A stretch of 14,000 nucleotides of DNA from JAQUGA01 sp964521105 (GTDB lineage Bacteria > Bacteroidota > Bacteroidia > Bacteroidales > WCHB1-69): NCBI GenBank assembly GCA_964521105.1, contig CAZFPO010000074.1, forward strand, positions 1 through 14,000, read 5' to 3'. The notes beneath the pieces were generated by a model. The model was not told the DNA's origin, searched no databases, and saw only the letters and a program-made list of their open reading frames with translations. The translations under genes were made by a program, and so were the position numbers. Of this stretch, positions 6,381 to 13,785 are shown piece by piece. How positions within the stretch are numbered: the first letter of the stretch is position 1; the number at the start of each line of letters is the position of its first letter.

Positions 6381-7076
6381 TCAATTTATTTTAGAATAAC
6401 ACCATTTTCCCACAAAAGTATTTCGGGTATAAAGATGAGTTTTTAGTAATTCAAGATATTCTATACGTGATATTTTTTCAGCTCCTAAACTTTCTAAATG
6501 ATTTGTGTGCATTTGACAATCAATTAACCCAAAATGATTTCTATCGAGCCATTGACAAAGAACATAGAATGCAACTTTAGAAGCATTGCTCTCTTTGTGA
6601 AACATCGACTCACCAAAAAAACAAGCACCTATCGATATTCCATATAATCCACCAACTAATCTGCGGTTATGAAAGACTTCAACCGAATGTGCAAAGCCTA
6701 GTTTATAAAGTTCTTTATACGCTTTTTTCATGTCTGAATTTATCCATGTTCCATTTTGGTCGGGGCGATAAACACTAGCACATTCTTCGATGACTCTTCC
6801 AAAAACTGTGTCCAATTTAATCTCAAATTTGTTTGATTTGATTACTCTTTTCAAACTTTTTGAACATTTAAATTTTTTTGGGAAAAGTATCATTCGTGGG
6901 TTAGGCGACCACCATAAAATGGGCTTTTTATTATACCACGGAAAAATACCGTTTATGTATGCATATAATAATCGTTTTGGTGATAAATCGCCGCCAATAG
7001 CCAGTAAGCCATCGTCTTCTGCCAAATTAGGATCGGGAAAAGTAAAGTCGGTATCGTCAAGTTGGTATACCGGCAT
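6381..7076 (-). CDS. aat: Leucyl/phenylalanyl-tRNA--protein transferase
   Basis: The cytosolic enzyme Aat transfers Leu or Phe from aminoacyl-tRNA to proteins with N-terminal Lys or Arg, creating an N-degron for ClpS/ClpAP. All family blocks are present in order: LAIGGDLSPKRLLYAY (25-40), GIFPW (43-47), WWSPNPR (55-61), TWI (110-112), GFAHSVEV (127-134), GGLYG (142-146), FFGESMF (153-159) and DCQMHTNHLESLGA (186-199). Glu156, Asp186 and Gln188 sit at the positions of the catalytic-site residues described for the 234-residue E. coli enzyme. The length of 231 residues is normal and the N-terminus MPVYQLDD fits the family start. It lies 5 bases downstream of udk on the same strand and is almost certainly co-transcribed with it. 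Its 3' end converges on the OmpA-family gene with a 36-base spacer that holds no clear terminator. Confidence 0.96.
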   Translation of the reverse strand: MPVYQLDDTDFTFPDPNLAEDDGLLAIGGDLSPKRLLYAYINGIFPWYNKKPILWWSPNPRMILFPKKFKCSKSLKRVIKSNKFEIKLDTVFGRVIEECASVYRPDQNGTWINSDMKKAYKELYKLGFAHSVEVFHNRRLVGGLYGISIGACFFGESMFHKESNASKVAFYVLCQWLDRNHFGLIDCQMHTNHLESLGAEKISRIEYLELLKTHLYTRNTFVGKWCYSKIN

Positions 7077-7081
7077 TTTTT

Positions 7082-7693
7082 TTAAAAGTTTAAATTTAAT
7101 TGAATTCTCGAAGCCATAATTTCTATCGCTTGATGATTTTCACCCCCTTGAGGAACAATAATATCCGCATAACGTTTGGTGGGTTCAATAAAAGTTAGAT
7201 GCATAGGTTTAACAAATTTTGTATAGTGGTCTAAGACCTGTTTAACATTCCGCCCACGTTCAATAATATCACGCTGAATAATTCGCATTAAGCGGTCGTC
7301 AGAATCGGCATCTACAAAAACTTTGATATCCATTTTATCACGTAAACGTGGATTACTAAATGCTAAAATGCCTTCAATAATGACTACCGCTTGCGGATTT
7401 ATATTTATTGTTTCCTTTGCTCTGCCACATGTAATGTACGAATAAATTGGCATTTCGATGGGTTTGCCATTTTTTAAATCATCAATATGACGAATTAATA
7501 AATTAAATTCAAAAGAAGAAGGATGGTCGAAATTTATTTTCAACTTTTCTTCCTGACTTAAATGTCCATTATCTTTGTAATAAGAGTCGAGATACAGAAC
7601 ACTAACCGAGTTTTTGGGTAATCGTTTTACAATTTCTTTTACTACGGTTGTTTTTCCCGAACCTGAGCCGCCTGCAATTCCAATTACTAACAT
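7082..7693 (-). CDS. udk: Uridine/cytidine kinase
   Basis: The enzyme phosphorylates uridine and cytidine to UMP and CMP with ATP or GTP (pyrimidine salvage, cytosol). The 203-residue product carries the Walker A loop GGSGSGKT (8-15) and the nucleoside-binding DSYYKD (36-41). NFDHPSSF (54-61), MPIYSYITCGR (81-91) and VIIEGIL (104-110) follow. Further on are the arginine-rich lid RIIQRDIIERGR (137-148) and the C-terminal PTKRYADIIVPQGG (171-184). These are the family landmarks in the usual order, and 200-215 residues is the usual length. The start is the ATG directly before the P-loop strand; no earlier in-frame start is needed. It is the first gene of a two-gene unit with aat and is divergent from the transglutaminase-like gene. 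Confidence 0.96.
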   Translation of the reverse strand: MLVIGIAGGSGSGKTTVVKEIVKRLPKNSVSVLYLDSYYKDNGHLSQEEKLKINFDHPSSFEFNLLIRHIDDLKNGKPIEMPIYSYITCGRAKETININPQAVVIIEGILAFSNPRLRDKMDIKVFVDADSDDRLMRIIQRDIIERGRNVKQVLDHYTKFVKPMHLTFIEPTKRYADIIVPQGGENHQAIEIMASRIQLNLNF

Positions 7694-7710
7694 CTTGTTT
7701 TTTTTTTGAA

Positions 7711-7718
7711 CAAAGATA
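7711..7718 (-). promoter_or_regulatory. Candidate -7 box for udk-aat
   Basis: On the minus strand this reads TATCTTTG, matching TAnnTTTG, 17 bases before the udk ATG. At the expected distance upstream there is only a T-run rather than TTTG, so the -33 element is weak. Confidence 0.4.
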
Positions 7719-7763
7719 AATCGAATATTGGATTTAAAAAAATAATTATTGCATTATTCAAAA

Positions 7764-7795
7764 TTTGCAAAGCTCATTTAGCTTAACTACCTTTG
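7764..7795 (+). promoter_or_regulatory. Bacteroidota-type promoter of the transglutaminase-like gene
   Basis: TTTG at 7764-7767 and TACCTTTG at 7788-7795 are separated by 20 bases, a full match to the TTTG / TAnnTTTG consensus and its 19-21 base spacing. The ATG lies 17 bases further on, which implies a very short leader. It is divergent from udk. Confidence 0.65.
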
Positions 7796-7811
7796 AAAAC
7801 TTTTTATAAAA

Positions 7812-8738
7812 ATGGATAAAAAAGAAGCAGAACCAATAAAAACTAAGAAAAATAAATCCTTTACCAGAGTTTTATTAATCACTCTTGTATCTTTTGTTAT
7901 TTCAATCCCATTAGCATTTTATATCAATCGATATGTTCCTGTGTTTTATCTATTCGGAGTTGAAGTTGATTTAATTTTTACTTTTTCGGTTATTTTTCTT
8001 TTAATTTCAGCTACTCTTGATAAATACCAAAAGTTATCCTATTTCATTTTTTTATTATTGTTAGTTTATTTTACCCATCGTTTCATTAAAAATGGGGTAA
8101 GTGATATCAAAAATATGGTTAAATCGTATTACATTATTCCCGAAAAGTTTTCATCGAGTAATAATATTAAAGAGGCAAGCAATGAAAAATCTGTTGTTGT
8201 AAGTGTTCCTCATGTCTCTTTTCAGGATAGAGTAAAAAGTAAAATCGATTTTAAAGATTCGGTTGTTCGGAATTTTGCCGTTGAAAAATCACTTTTGTAT
8301 TTTGATGAGTATTATCCAAAGTATAGTTTTATTTGTCGCGAATTTTCACTGATTAAATATATTAAACAAAATTTTAAATACGTCCGCGACCCTCGAGGTT
8401 TTGATTATTTGGCGGGTCCATTAGAAACTATTCGCATAATGGGTGGAGATTGCGATGACCATTCAATTTTATTAGCTTCGACCATTAAAGCTATTGGAGG
8501 AAATGTTCGTCTTGTTTTATCCCCAAATCATATTTATCCAGAGTTGTTTTGTGGCGATGAAGCCTTGTTTAGTGTTTATTTAAGTGCAATAAGGACATTA
8601 TTTTATGAAGAAAGCCTTGATAAAGTGATAAACTTTAGAGAAGATAATGGAAAATTTTGGCTAAATATCGACTATACCGATTATTATCCCGGGTCAAATT
8701 ATATGAGCGACACAATTATTGCTTTTATTAACTTATAG
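7812..8738 (+). CDS. Membrane-anchored transglutaminase-like (papain-fold) protein
   Basis: The 308-residue protein starts with a lysine-rich cytosolic segment, then three hydrophobic segments at about 19-38, 45-69 and 75-92. A linker leads to a C-terminal domain at about 150-308. That domain has transglutaminase-core features: a helix ending in GGDCDDHSILLAS with candidate nucleophile Cys214, then SPNHIYPEL with His240, then NIDYTD with Asp287, giving a plausible Cys-His-Asp triad. Such domains in bacteria act as cysteine proteases, amidases or structural modules; the substrate here is unknown. With three membrane segments after a cytosolic N-terminus, the catalytic domain would face the periplasm. 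It has its own promoter and converges on ispG with 7 bases between the stop codons. No paralogue or partner is visible nearby. Confidence 0.75.
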   Translation: MDKKEAEPIKTKKNKSFTRVLLITLVSFVISIPLAFYINRYVPVFYLFGVEVDLIFTFSVIFLLISATLDKYQKLSYFIFLLLLVYFTHRFIKNGVSDIKNMVKSYYIIPEKFSSSNNIKEASNEKSVVVSVPHVSFQDRVKSKIDFKDSVVRNFAVEKSLLYFDEYYPKYSFICREFSLIKYIKQNFKYVRDPRGFDYLAGPLETIRIMGGDCDDHSILLASTIKAIGGNVRLVLSPNHIYPELFCGDEALFSVYLSAIRTLFYEESLDKVINFREDNGKFWLNIDYTDYYPGSNYMSDTIIAFINL

Positions 8739-8745
8739 ATTGACT

Positions 8746-10281
8746 TTATTTTTCAATCCATCGTTTTTCAATTTTTAATAATTCAACTAGTTTTTCAACG
8801 GCATTACTTTGTTCGATATTTTTTTCAATTACTTTTTGACCTTTATAAAGCCAAACTTTGCTATTTCCAGCTCCAACAATACCGTAATCGGCATCAGCCA
8901 TTTCGCCGGGTCCGTTTACAACACAGCCCATAACGCCAATTTTTAGCTCGCATAAATGCGAAATGGCTTCTTTAACCTCTTTTACAACTTTTTCAATTTC
9001 AAATTGGGTTCGACCACACGATGGACACGAAATAATTTCGGCTTTAAAATGTCGAACACCGCAGGCTTGCAAAATACTTTCTGCTATTTTTTGATTAAAT
9101 TCATCACTAAAGTTTGAATTACTTATTATTATTCCGTCAACGATTCCTTCAATAATTAAACTCCCAAATTCTATGGAAGATTTAATAATATAATCGTTTA
9201 AATTAGACTCTTTATAGTCTTTTTTTATGACAATTGGACTATTAATTTCTTTATTTTGAGAAATATCTATTAATTTATTAATTGAGTTTGGTTTCTCTAT
9301 ATCAAAGATAATGGCTTTATTTTTAGTGGTTTCAGATGTTAAATGGGTGGCATCATGAAAACAGAAGTCATTAGTAATATTTTTTATTTCTGAGTTTATA
9401 ATCCCTATAGGATATTCAAACCCAATTTTGGTTATGTTTTTAGATTTTCTACGTTGATAATGTGTTGATGACAAGCTGTTTCCTATGTAATTTTTCTTTA
9501 ATTCATCAACAATTTTTAAAATGTTTTTTGCAACAGGAATCTCTTTTTCGGGCGATTCGGTTAATGATACTCTGATTGTATTTCCAATATTATTTAAAAG
9601 TAATGTTCCAATTCCAATTGCCGATTTTATTCTTCCATCTTCACCTTCGCCAGCTTCGGTAACTCCTAAGTGGATAGGATAATACATATTGTTTTCGTTC
9701 ATTATTTTAACAAATAAGCGAGTAGAATAAATCATGGTTTTAACATCGCTCGATTTTAAAGATAAAACAATATTATTAAACTGCTCTTGATGAAATATTT
9801 TAGTAAATTCAAAAGCCGACATTGCCATCCCTAGTGCAGTGTTGCCATATTTATTTACTATTCTATCCGATAATGAGCCATGATTTACACCAATGCGAAT
9901 GGCTGTTTTGTGTTCTTTACAAATTTCGATTAAAGGTTTTAATTTTAAAGCAATTTTGTTCAGTTCATCTTGATATTCTTTATCAGAGTATTTTTTTTCT
10001 TTAAATTGTTTTTTGTCGACATAATTTCCAGGGTTAATCCTAACTTTATCGACAAATGTTGCACAAATTTCAGCAACTTTTGGGTTAAAATGAACATCAG
10101 CAACAATTGATTGTGAGTAACCTAAACTTCTGAATCTTTGATAAATTTCTTTTAAAGCTTCAATTTCGGAAGTGCCTGGAACTGTAACTCTGATTATTTC
10201 ACAACCGGTTTTAGCTAACAAAATTAATTGATTTAAAGTAGAATCAATTTCTAAGGTATTTGTGTTAGTCATCGATTGAAC
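8746..10281 (-). CDS. ispG: 4-hydroxy-3-methylbut-2-enyl diphosphate synthase, 5' end missing in gap
   Basis: IspG (GcpE) is the [4Fe-4S] enzyme that makes HMBPP from MEcPP in the MEP isoprenoid pathway. The frame continues past the first visible ATG (10270-10272) to the gap edge: the bases before it encode Val-Gln-Ser, giving VQSMTNTNT, the internal QSMTNT motif of the family, not a start. About 30 N-terminal residues and the true start lie in the N run. Numbering from that internal Met, further landmarks are VADVHFNP (57-64), RINPGNY (78-84), HLGVTEAGEGEDG (201-213), SCPSCGR with Cys416 and Cys419, and GCVVNGPGE with Cys450 and Glu457. The two cysteine motifs supply the three cluster ligands. 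Residues about 270-400 are the extra central domain seen in Bacteroidota and plant-type enzymes; here it is short, Asn/Ile/Lys-rich and diverged. The gene is divergent from pgk. Confidence 0.95.
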   Translation of the reverse strand, partial: VQSMTNTNTLEIDSTLNQLILLAKTGCEIIRVTVPGTSEIEALKEIYQRFRSLGYSQSIVADVHFNPKVAEICATFVDKVRINPGNYVDKKQFKEKKYSDKEYQDELNKIALKLKPLIEICKEHKTAIRIGVNHGSLSDRIVNKYGNTALGMAMSAFEFTKIFHQEQFNNIVLSLKSSDVKTMIYSTRLFVKIMNENNMYYPIHLGVTEAGEGEDGRIKSAIGIGTLLLNNIGNTIRVSLTESPEKEIPVAKNILKIVDELKKNYIGNSLSSTHYQRRKSKNITKIGFEYPIGIINSEIKNITNDFCFHDATHLTSETTKNKAIIFDIEKPNSINKLIDISQNKEINSPIVIKKDYKESNLNDYIIKSSIEFGSLIIEGIVDGIIISNSNFSDEFNQKIAESILQACGVRHFKAEIISCPSCGRTQFEIEKVVKEVKEAISHLCELKIGVMGCVVNGPGEMADADYGIVGAGNSKVWLYKGQKVIEKNIEQSNAVEKLVELLKIEKRWIEK

Positions 10282-10381
10282 NNNNNNNNNNNNNNNNNNN
10301 NNNNNNNNNNNNNNNNNNNNNNNNNNNNNNNNNNNNNNNNNNNNNNNNNNNNNNNNNNNNNNNNNNNNNNNNNNNNNNNNN
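10282..10381. other. Assembly gap (100 N) between ispG and pgk
   Basis: The run is exactly 100 N, probably a placeholder. It removes the ispG start and the divergent promoter region of ispG and pgk. Unlike the first gap, its flanks are not repetitive. Confidence 0.98.
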
Positions 10382-10384
10382 CAT

Positions 10385-11575
10385 ATGAAATCAGTTGCAG
10401 ATGTAAATTTTAAAGGTAAAAAAGTTTTAGTTAGGGTTGATTATAATGCACCCTTGAATCACAATCGACAAGTTACCGACGAAACACGTATTACAGAGTC
10501 GATACCAACCATTAATAAGATTTTAGATGATGGAGGGTCGGTAATTCTTATGTCGCACCTTGGTCGTCCAAAAGGAGGATATGAAGATGATTACTCGTTA
10601 ACCCCCATTGTGCCAGTGCTTTCAAAAAATTTAAACAGAAAAGTTATTTTTACCCGTGATTTGTTTGGTGAAAAGACTATAAAAGCTGCTGCCGAATTAC
10701 AACCTGGTGAAGTGGCATTACTCGAAAATATGCGGTTTTATCCAGAAGAAGAGGCTGGGGATGAAAAATTTGCAAAAAAAATAGCATCCTTAGCCGATTG
10801 TTATGTTAACGATGCGTTCGCTACGGCACATAGAAATCACATGACTACGGCTGTTATTGCAAAATATTTTCCTAATAAAAAATATGTTGGGTTATTAATG
10901 TCGAATGAGATTAAAAATTTAGACCATATTTTAAAAGAATCTAGAGCTCCTTTTACTGCAATAATTGGTGGAGCTAAAGTTTCATCAAAATTAAGCATTA
11001 TTAAAAATTTATTGAACAAAGTTGATAATTTAATTATTGGTGGAGGTATGGCATTTACCTTTATTAAAGCATTGGGCGGTAATGTTGGTAATTCGCTTTA
11101 CGAGGAAAGTAAAATTGAAGATGCAAAATATATTGTTCAAGAAGCAATGCTAAAAGGAGTAAATCTTTTATTTCCAACTGATGTTATTGCTGCCGATGGA
11201 TTTTCAAATGAAGCAAATATTAAGGAAATGGAAGCAGATAATATCGACGAAAAATGGATGGGTTTAGATATTGGCAAACGAACTCGCCGTAGATATGCTG
11301 AATTAATCAATAAATCTGAAACAATTCTATGGAATGGACCGATGGGAGTGTTTGAATTACCTAATTTTAAACAAGGTACAAAAGCAATTGCCATTGCTGT
11401 TTCAAGTGCAACCATTAGTGGTTCATATTCATTAGTTGGAGGAGGCGATTCTGTTGCAGCTATTAATATGTATAATTTAGCCGATCAAATATCCTTTGTT
11501 TCAACGGGTGGTGGAGCAATGTTGGAATATCTTGAAGGAAAGCAGTTGCCAGGAATATTGGCACTGAAATCATAA
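10385..11575 (+). CDS. pgk: Phosphoglycerate kinase
   Basis: Pgk is the cytosolic glycolytic enzyme that transfers phosphate between 1,3-bisphosphoglycerate and ADP. The 396-residue protein is complete. The N-terminal domain has VLVRVDYNAPL (14-24, usually RVDFNxP), SHLGRPKGG (57-65), LLENMRFYPEEEAGD (112-126) and VNDAFATAHRNHMTT (141-155). The C-terminal nucleotide domain has IIGGAKVSSKL (193-203), LIIGGGMAFTF (216-226), ILWNGPMGVFE (314-324), VGGGDSVAAI (351-360) and STGGGAMLEYLEGKQLPGI (373-391). The N-terminus MKSVADVNFKGKKVLVRVD fits the usual family start, so the ATG three bases after the gap edge is credible. Its promoter is lost in the gap. It ends at a bidirectional terminator shared with the convergent dipeptidase gene. 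Confidence 0.97.
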   Translation: MKSVADVNFKGKKVLVRVDYNAPLNHNRQVTDETRITESIPTINKILDDGGSVILMSHLGRPKGGYEDDYSLTPIVPVLSKNLNRKVIFTRDLFGEKTIKAAAELQPGEVALLENMRFYPEEEAGDEKFAKKIASLADCYVNDAFATAHRNHMTTAVIAKYFPNKKYVGLLMSNEIKNLDHILKESRAPFTAIIGGAKVSSKLSIIKNLLNKVDNLIIGGGMAFTFIKALGGNVGNSLYEESKIEDAKYIVQEAMLKGVNLLFPTDVIAADGFSNEANIKEMEADNIDEKWMGLDIGKRTRRRYAELINKSETILWNGPMGVFELPNFKQGTKAIAIAVSSATISGSYSLVGGGDSVAAINMYNLADQISFVSTGGGAMLEYLEGKQLPGILALKS

Positions 11576-11610
11576 AAAAAAGAGGTCGAAATTTTCCGAC
11601 CTCTTTTTTT
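11576..11610. terminator. Bidirectional intrinsic terminator between pgk and the C69 dipeptidase gene
   Basis: AGAGGTCG (11581-11588) pairs with CGACCTCT (11597-11604) around an 8-base loop. The stem is flanked by an A-run (11576-11580) on the left and a T-run (11605-11611) on the right, so each strand gives a hairpin followed by U residues. It serves both convergent genes and begins directly after the pgk stop. Confidence 0.9.
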
Positions 11611-13298
11611 TATTTAATTTTTTTAGCTTTTATTTTTTCTCCGTGATCTTTAACAATTTTACGATACCAACTTTCGGGATAAGCTGGGTGAGCAGGCTCA
11701 ACCACACCGCTTCCATTATCTATGAATGTACCGTTAACTTCTTTTTTAACGTTTCCATCCATGTATTTAACCATTAAAAATTCTCCCAATTGTTTCCACC
11801 TTAAGGTAGTATAATCTCCTCTTTGACACGAAAAATCGGTCATCATGACTCGTGCTTTTGTTGGGTCGGTTTTATATATTTCTGCAACTTCTTTATCAAA
11901 TAATTGTACCTCTGCAAAAAATTGACTTTCTAATTGTTTTTGAACTTTTTGAATGTCCACAATTTCATCACTCCATCTTGCGTATGCTTGATTTGAAACC
12001 CAATTAAACACCCAAAAAGCAGCATCAAAAGTGAATTTTGTCATACTGCCATTACCTTGTTCAAAGGATTTTGGAGCTTTGTTAATTCCACAATACATAG
12101 GAACATAAACCGTAAGATACGTATCGTCAACACCAAACCAGTTTACACCACCAATATGATTTGGCAACCATGAACGCATTTCGGCTACAAACGAAAACCC
12201 AGTTTGTTGGGTTGAAATAGCTCTTTCATGAACATAATCCACTCCGTCAACTTTCCAAGTCATGGGTCTCCAGCGATATGGAGCTTTGTATGGACCTGCA
12301 CCTACATCGGTAGTCATATCAAATGGAGTACCAGTATAATGATCTCTCATCATACCAATAACATCGTTCAAAGATAATTTCTGGTCGGGTTTCACCCAAA
12401 GAGGCAAGCGGTTTTTTAAGTCTTCACCGTTGATGTATGGAAAATATTTATCAGCTTCTTTGCAAACTTTACGAAAACCAGCCCAAACGCGAGCTTCACA
12501 AAAACGTAATGCTCCAAAATCCAGAGGGGCATAAGTGTCGGCAAAGCTAAATTCTTCATCTTTACCATTAAAATAACCGCGTTCACGAGCAAAAGTGATG
12601 ACATCTTTTGAATACATACAATTTTCGGGGTCGTTTAATGGGAATGTAGTAATACGAGCTTGATTTGCATGACCCGAAATATACCCATCAGGTATTTTAC
12701 GAGCTACCCAAACAGCTCCCTTAGTGTATTTTTTTGTATCTAATTTGCCTTTTTTATCATAAATTGGAGAGCCTTTTCCGATGATTTCAAGAATCCACAC
12801 TTCATTTGGGTCGGCTATTGAAAATGACTCACCGGAACTTCTATATCCGTATTCATTTAATAAATCAGTCATTATTTTAATTGCTTCGCGTGCAGTTTTT
12901 GCTCGTTGAAGTGTTATGTAAATTAAACTGCCGTAATCCATTATTGCAGTTGTATCAACAAGTTCGTCTCTGCCACCATAAGTAGTTTCGCCTATGGTAA
13001 CCTGAAATTCGTTCATGTTGCCAACAACAGAATGAGTTTTTCTAACTTGTTTAATTTTTCCCAAATATTTTCCAGTATCCCATTCATAAACATTAAACAT
13101 CGCGTTTTCGGGATATTCAGCAGCCGGTCTGTAATAAAGCTCTCCGAATAATGAGTGTGAATCAGCAGAATAAGTGACATAGGTAGCTCCAGTTTGTGAA
13201 GCTCCTTTCGTGACCATAAAATTTGTACAAGCAAAAGCTGTTTGAACAGAAAGAAAAAATGTAGCAATAACCATTGCCAAAAGTTTTTGTCGTCTCAT
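11610..13298 (-). CDS. Secreted C69 family dipeptidase (Ntn hydrolase)
   Basis: This 562-residue protein belongs to peptidase family C69 (dipeptidase A / former U34), N-terminal nucleophile hydrolases. The signal peptide spans 1-23 and the next residue is Cys24 in ACTNFMVTKGAS; signal cleavage after AFA would expose Cys24 as the N-terminal nucleophile. Other family blocks are VTYSADSHS (41-49), VVGNMNEFQVTIGETTYGG (91-109), GYRSSGESFSIADPNEVWI (151-169) and GHANQARI further on. The C-terminal half holds the family's Trp-rich segments (for example PYRWRPMTWKVDG and WFGVDDTYLTVYVP). Its likely role is periplasmic or extracellular dipeptide breakdown for nutrition. Alternatively, AFAC could act as a lipobox, which would block the catalytic amine. 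It has a strong promoter of its own and ends at the terminator shared with pgk. The small thioredoxin-like gene lies 76 bases upstream on the same strand. Confidence 0.92.
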   Translation of the reverse strand: MRRQKLLAMVIATFFLSVQTAFACTNFMVTKGASQTGATYVTYSADSHSLFGELYYRPAAEYPENAMFNVYEWDTGKYLGKIKQVRKTHSVVGNMNEFQVTIGETTYGGRDELVDTTAIMDYGSLIYITLQRAKTAREAIKIMTDLLNEYGYRSSGESFSIADPNEVWILEIIGKGSPIYDKKGKLDTKKYTKGAVWVARKIPDGYISGHANQARITTFPLNDPENCMYSKDVITFARERGYFNGKDEEFSFADTYAPLDFGALRFCEARVWAGFRKVCKEADKYFPYINGEDLKNRLPLWVKPDQKLSLNDVIGMMRDHYTGTPFDMTTDVGAGPYKAPYRWRPMTWKVDGVDYVHERAISTQQTGFSFVAEMRSWLPNHIGGVNWFGVDDTYLTVYVPMYCGINKAPKSFEQGNGSMTKFTFDAAFWVFNWVSNQAYARWSDEIVDIQKVQKQLESQFFAEVQLFDKEVAEIYKTDPTKARVMMTDFSCQRGDYTTLRWKQLGEFLMVKYMDGNVKKEVNGTFIDNGSGVVEPAHPAYPESWYRKIVKDHGEKIKAKKIK

Positions 13299-13325
13299 AT
13301 TTATTTTTTATTAGTTTTCGTAAAA

Positions 13326-13358
13326 CAAACCTACAACTTTTTTTTAAAAGAATCCAAA
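13326..13358 (-). promoter_or_regulatory. Bacteroidota-type promoter of the C69 dipeptidase gene
   Basis: On the minus strand TTTG (13358-13355) and TAGGTTTG (13333-13326) are 21 bases apart, matching the TTTG / TAnnTTTG consensus. The start codon lies 27 bases beyond the -7 box. This argues that the dipeptidase can be transcribed independently of the gene upstream. Confidence 0.65.
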
Positions 13359-13374
13359 TTTAACACGATCTCAA

Positions 13375-13785
13375 TTATTCAATAAACATTTTTATTTCTT
13401 TAATTAACAGTTCTGTAACTTTTTCGGGATGTTCTTCCACATTTCGATATGCAAAATCAGTAAAATCTTTTCGAATAGTGTTATTGTTTGCATCAACCAA
13501 CATGAGTGATGAACCAAAAGGTTTATATTTTTCGACCAATTCACGATTGTAATTATCGTCATAGTCAATAGCCTGATAAACAATCACATGATTTTTTAAA
13601 GCATCAGCAAAGTGTATTTTTAATGTTTCTTCGGCTGTTTTTTCTATTGCTAAATCCACAGGACATCTTGATGTGGCATGAAAGTAATACACTAATAACT
13701 TTGGTTCATTCTGAGCATTTGAGACAAATATCATTGAGAAGAACAAAACAAAGATATTTGCTGTAAAAAATATTCTACTTTTCAT
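13375..13785 (-). CDS. Small secreted thioredoxin-like protein with a single cysteine
   Basis: The 136-residue product has a signal peptide (1-24, cleavage in SNAQ). A short thioredoxin-like domain follows: a beta strand LLVYYFHATSRCPVD (30-44), a helix with IEKTAEETLKIHF, a strand VIVYQAID (67-74), then EKYKPFGSSLMLVD (85-98). It resembles the family with the motif YYFHxTxRCxTCxxIE, but the second cysteine of the CxxC is replaced: Cys41-Pro-Val-Asp44. Cys41 is the only cysteine in the protein, so classical dithiol redox chemistry is not possible; a monothiol, binding or structural role remains. It lies upstream of the C69 dipeptidase on the same strand, but that gene has its own promoter. 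The thioredoxin-like fold is likely; the function is unknown. Confidence 0.75.
   Translation of the reverse strand: MKSRIFFTANIFVLFFSMIFVSNAQNEPKLLVYYFHATSRCPVDLAIEKTAEETLKIHFADALKNHVIVYQAIDYDDNYNRELVEKYKPFGSSLMLVDANNNTIRKDFTDFAYRNVEEHPEKVTELLIKEIKMFIE

Noticed and set aside
6790..7119. Open frame of 109 codons on the plus strand across aat and the udk end
   Set aside because: It is fully antisense to two well-recognised genes, has no family features, and is a chance frame of the complementary strand.
8738..8758. Possible terminator between the transglutaminase-like gene and ispG
   Set aside because: GATTGA and TCAATC form only a 6-bp AT-rich stem that overlaps the ispG 3' end; too weak to call.
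11137..11415. Open frame of 92 codons on the minus strand within pgk
   Set aside because: It is antisense to conserved pgk sequence and has no recognisable domain or start signal.
12416..13267. Short minus-strand open frames inside the C69 dipeptidase gene
   Set aside because: They lie in alternate frames of a long gene with family motifs throughout; hydrophobic runs there are a by-product of AT-rich codons.
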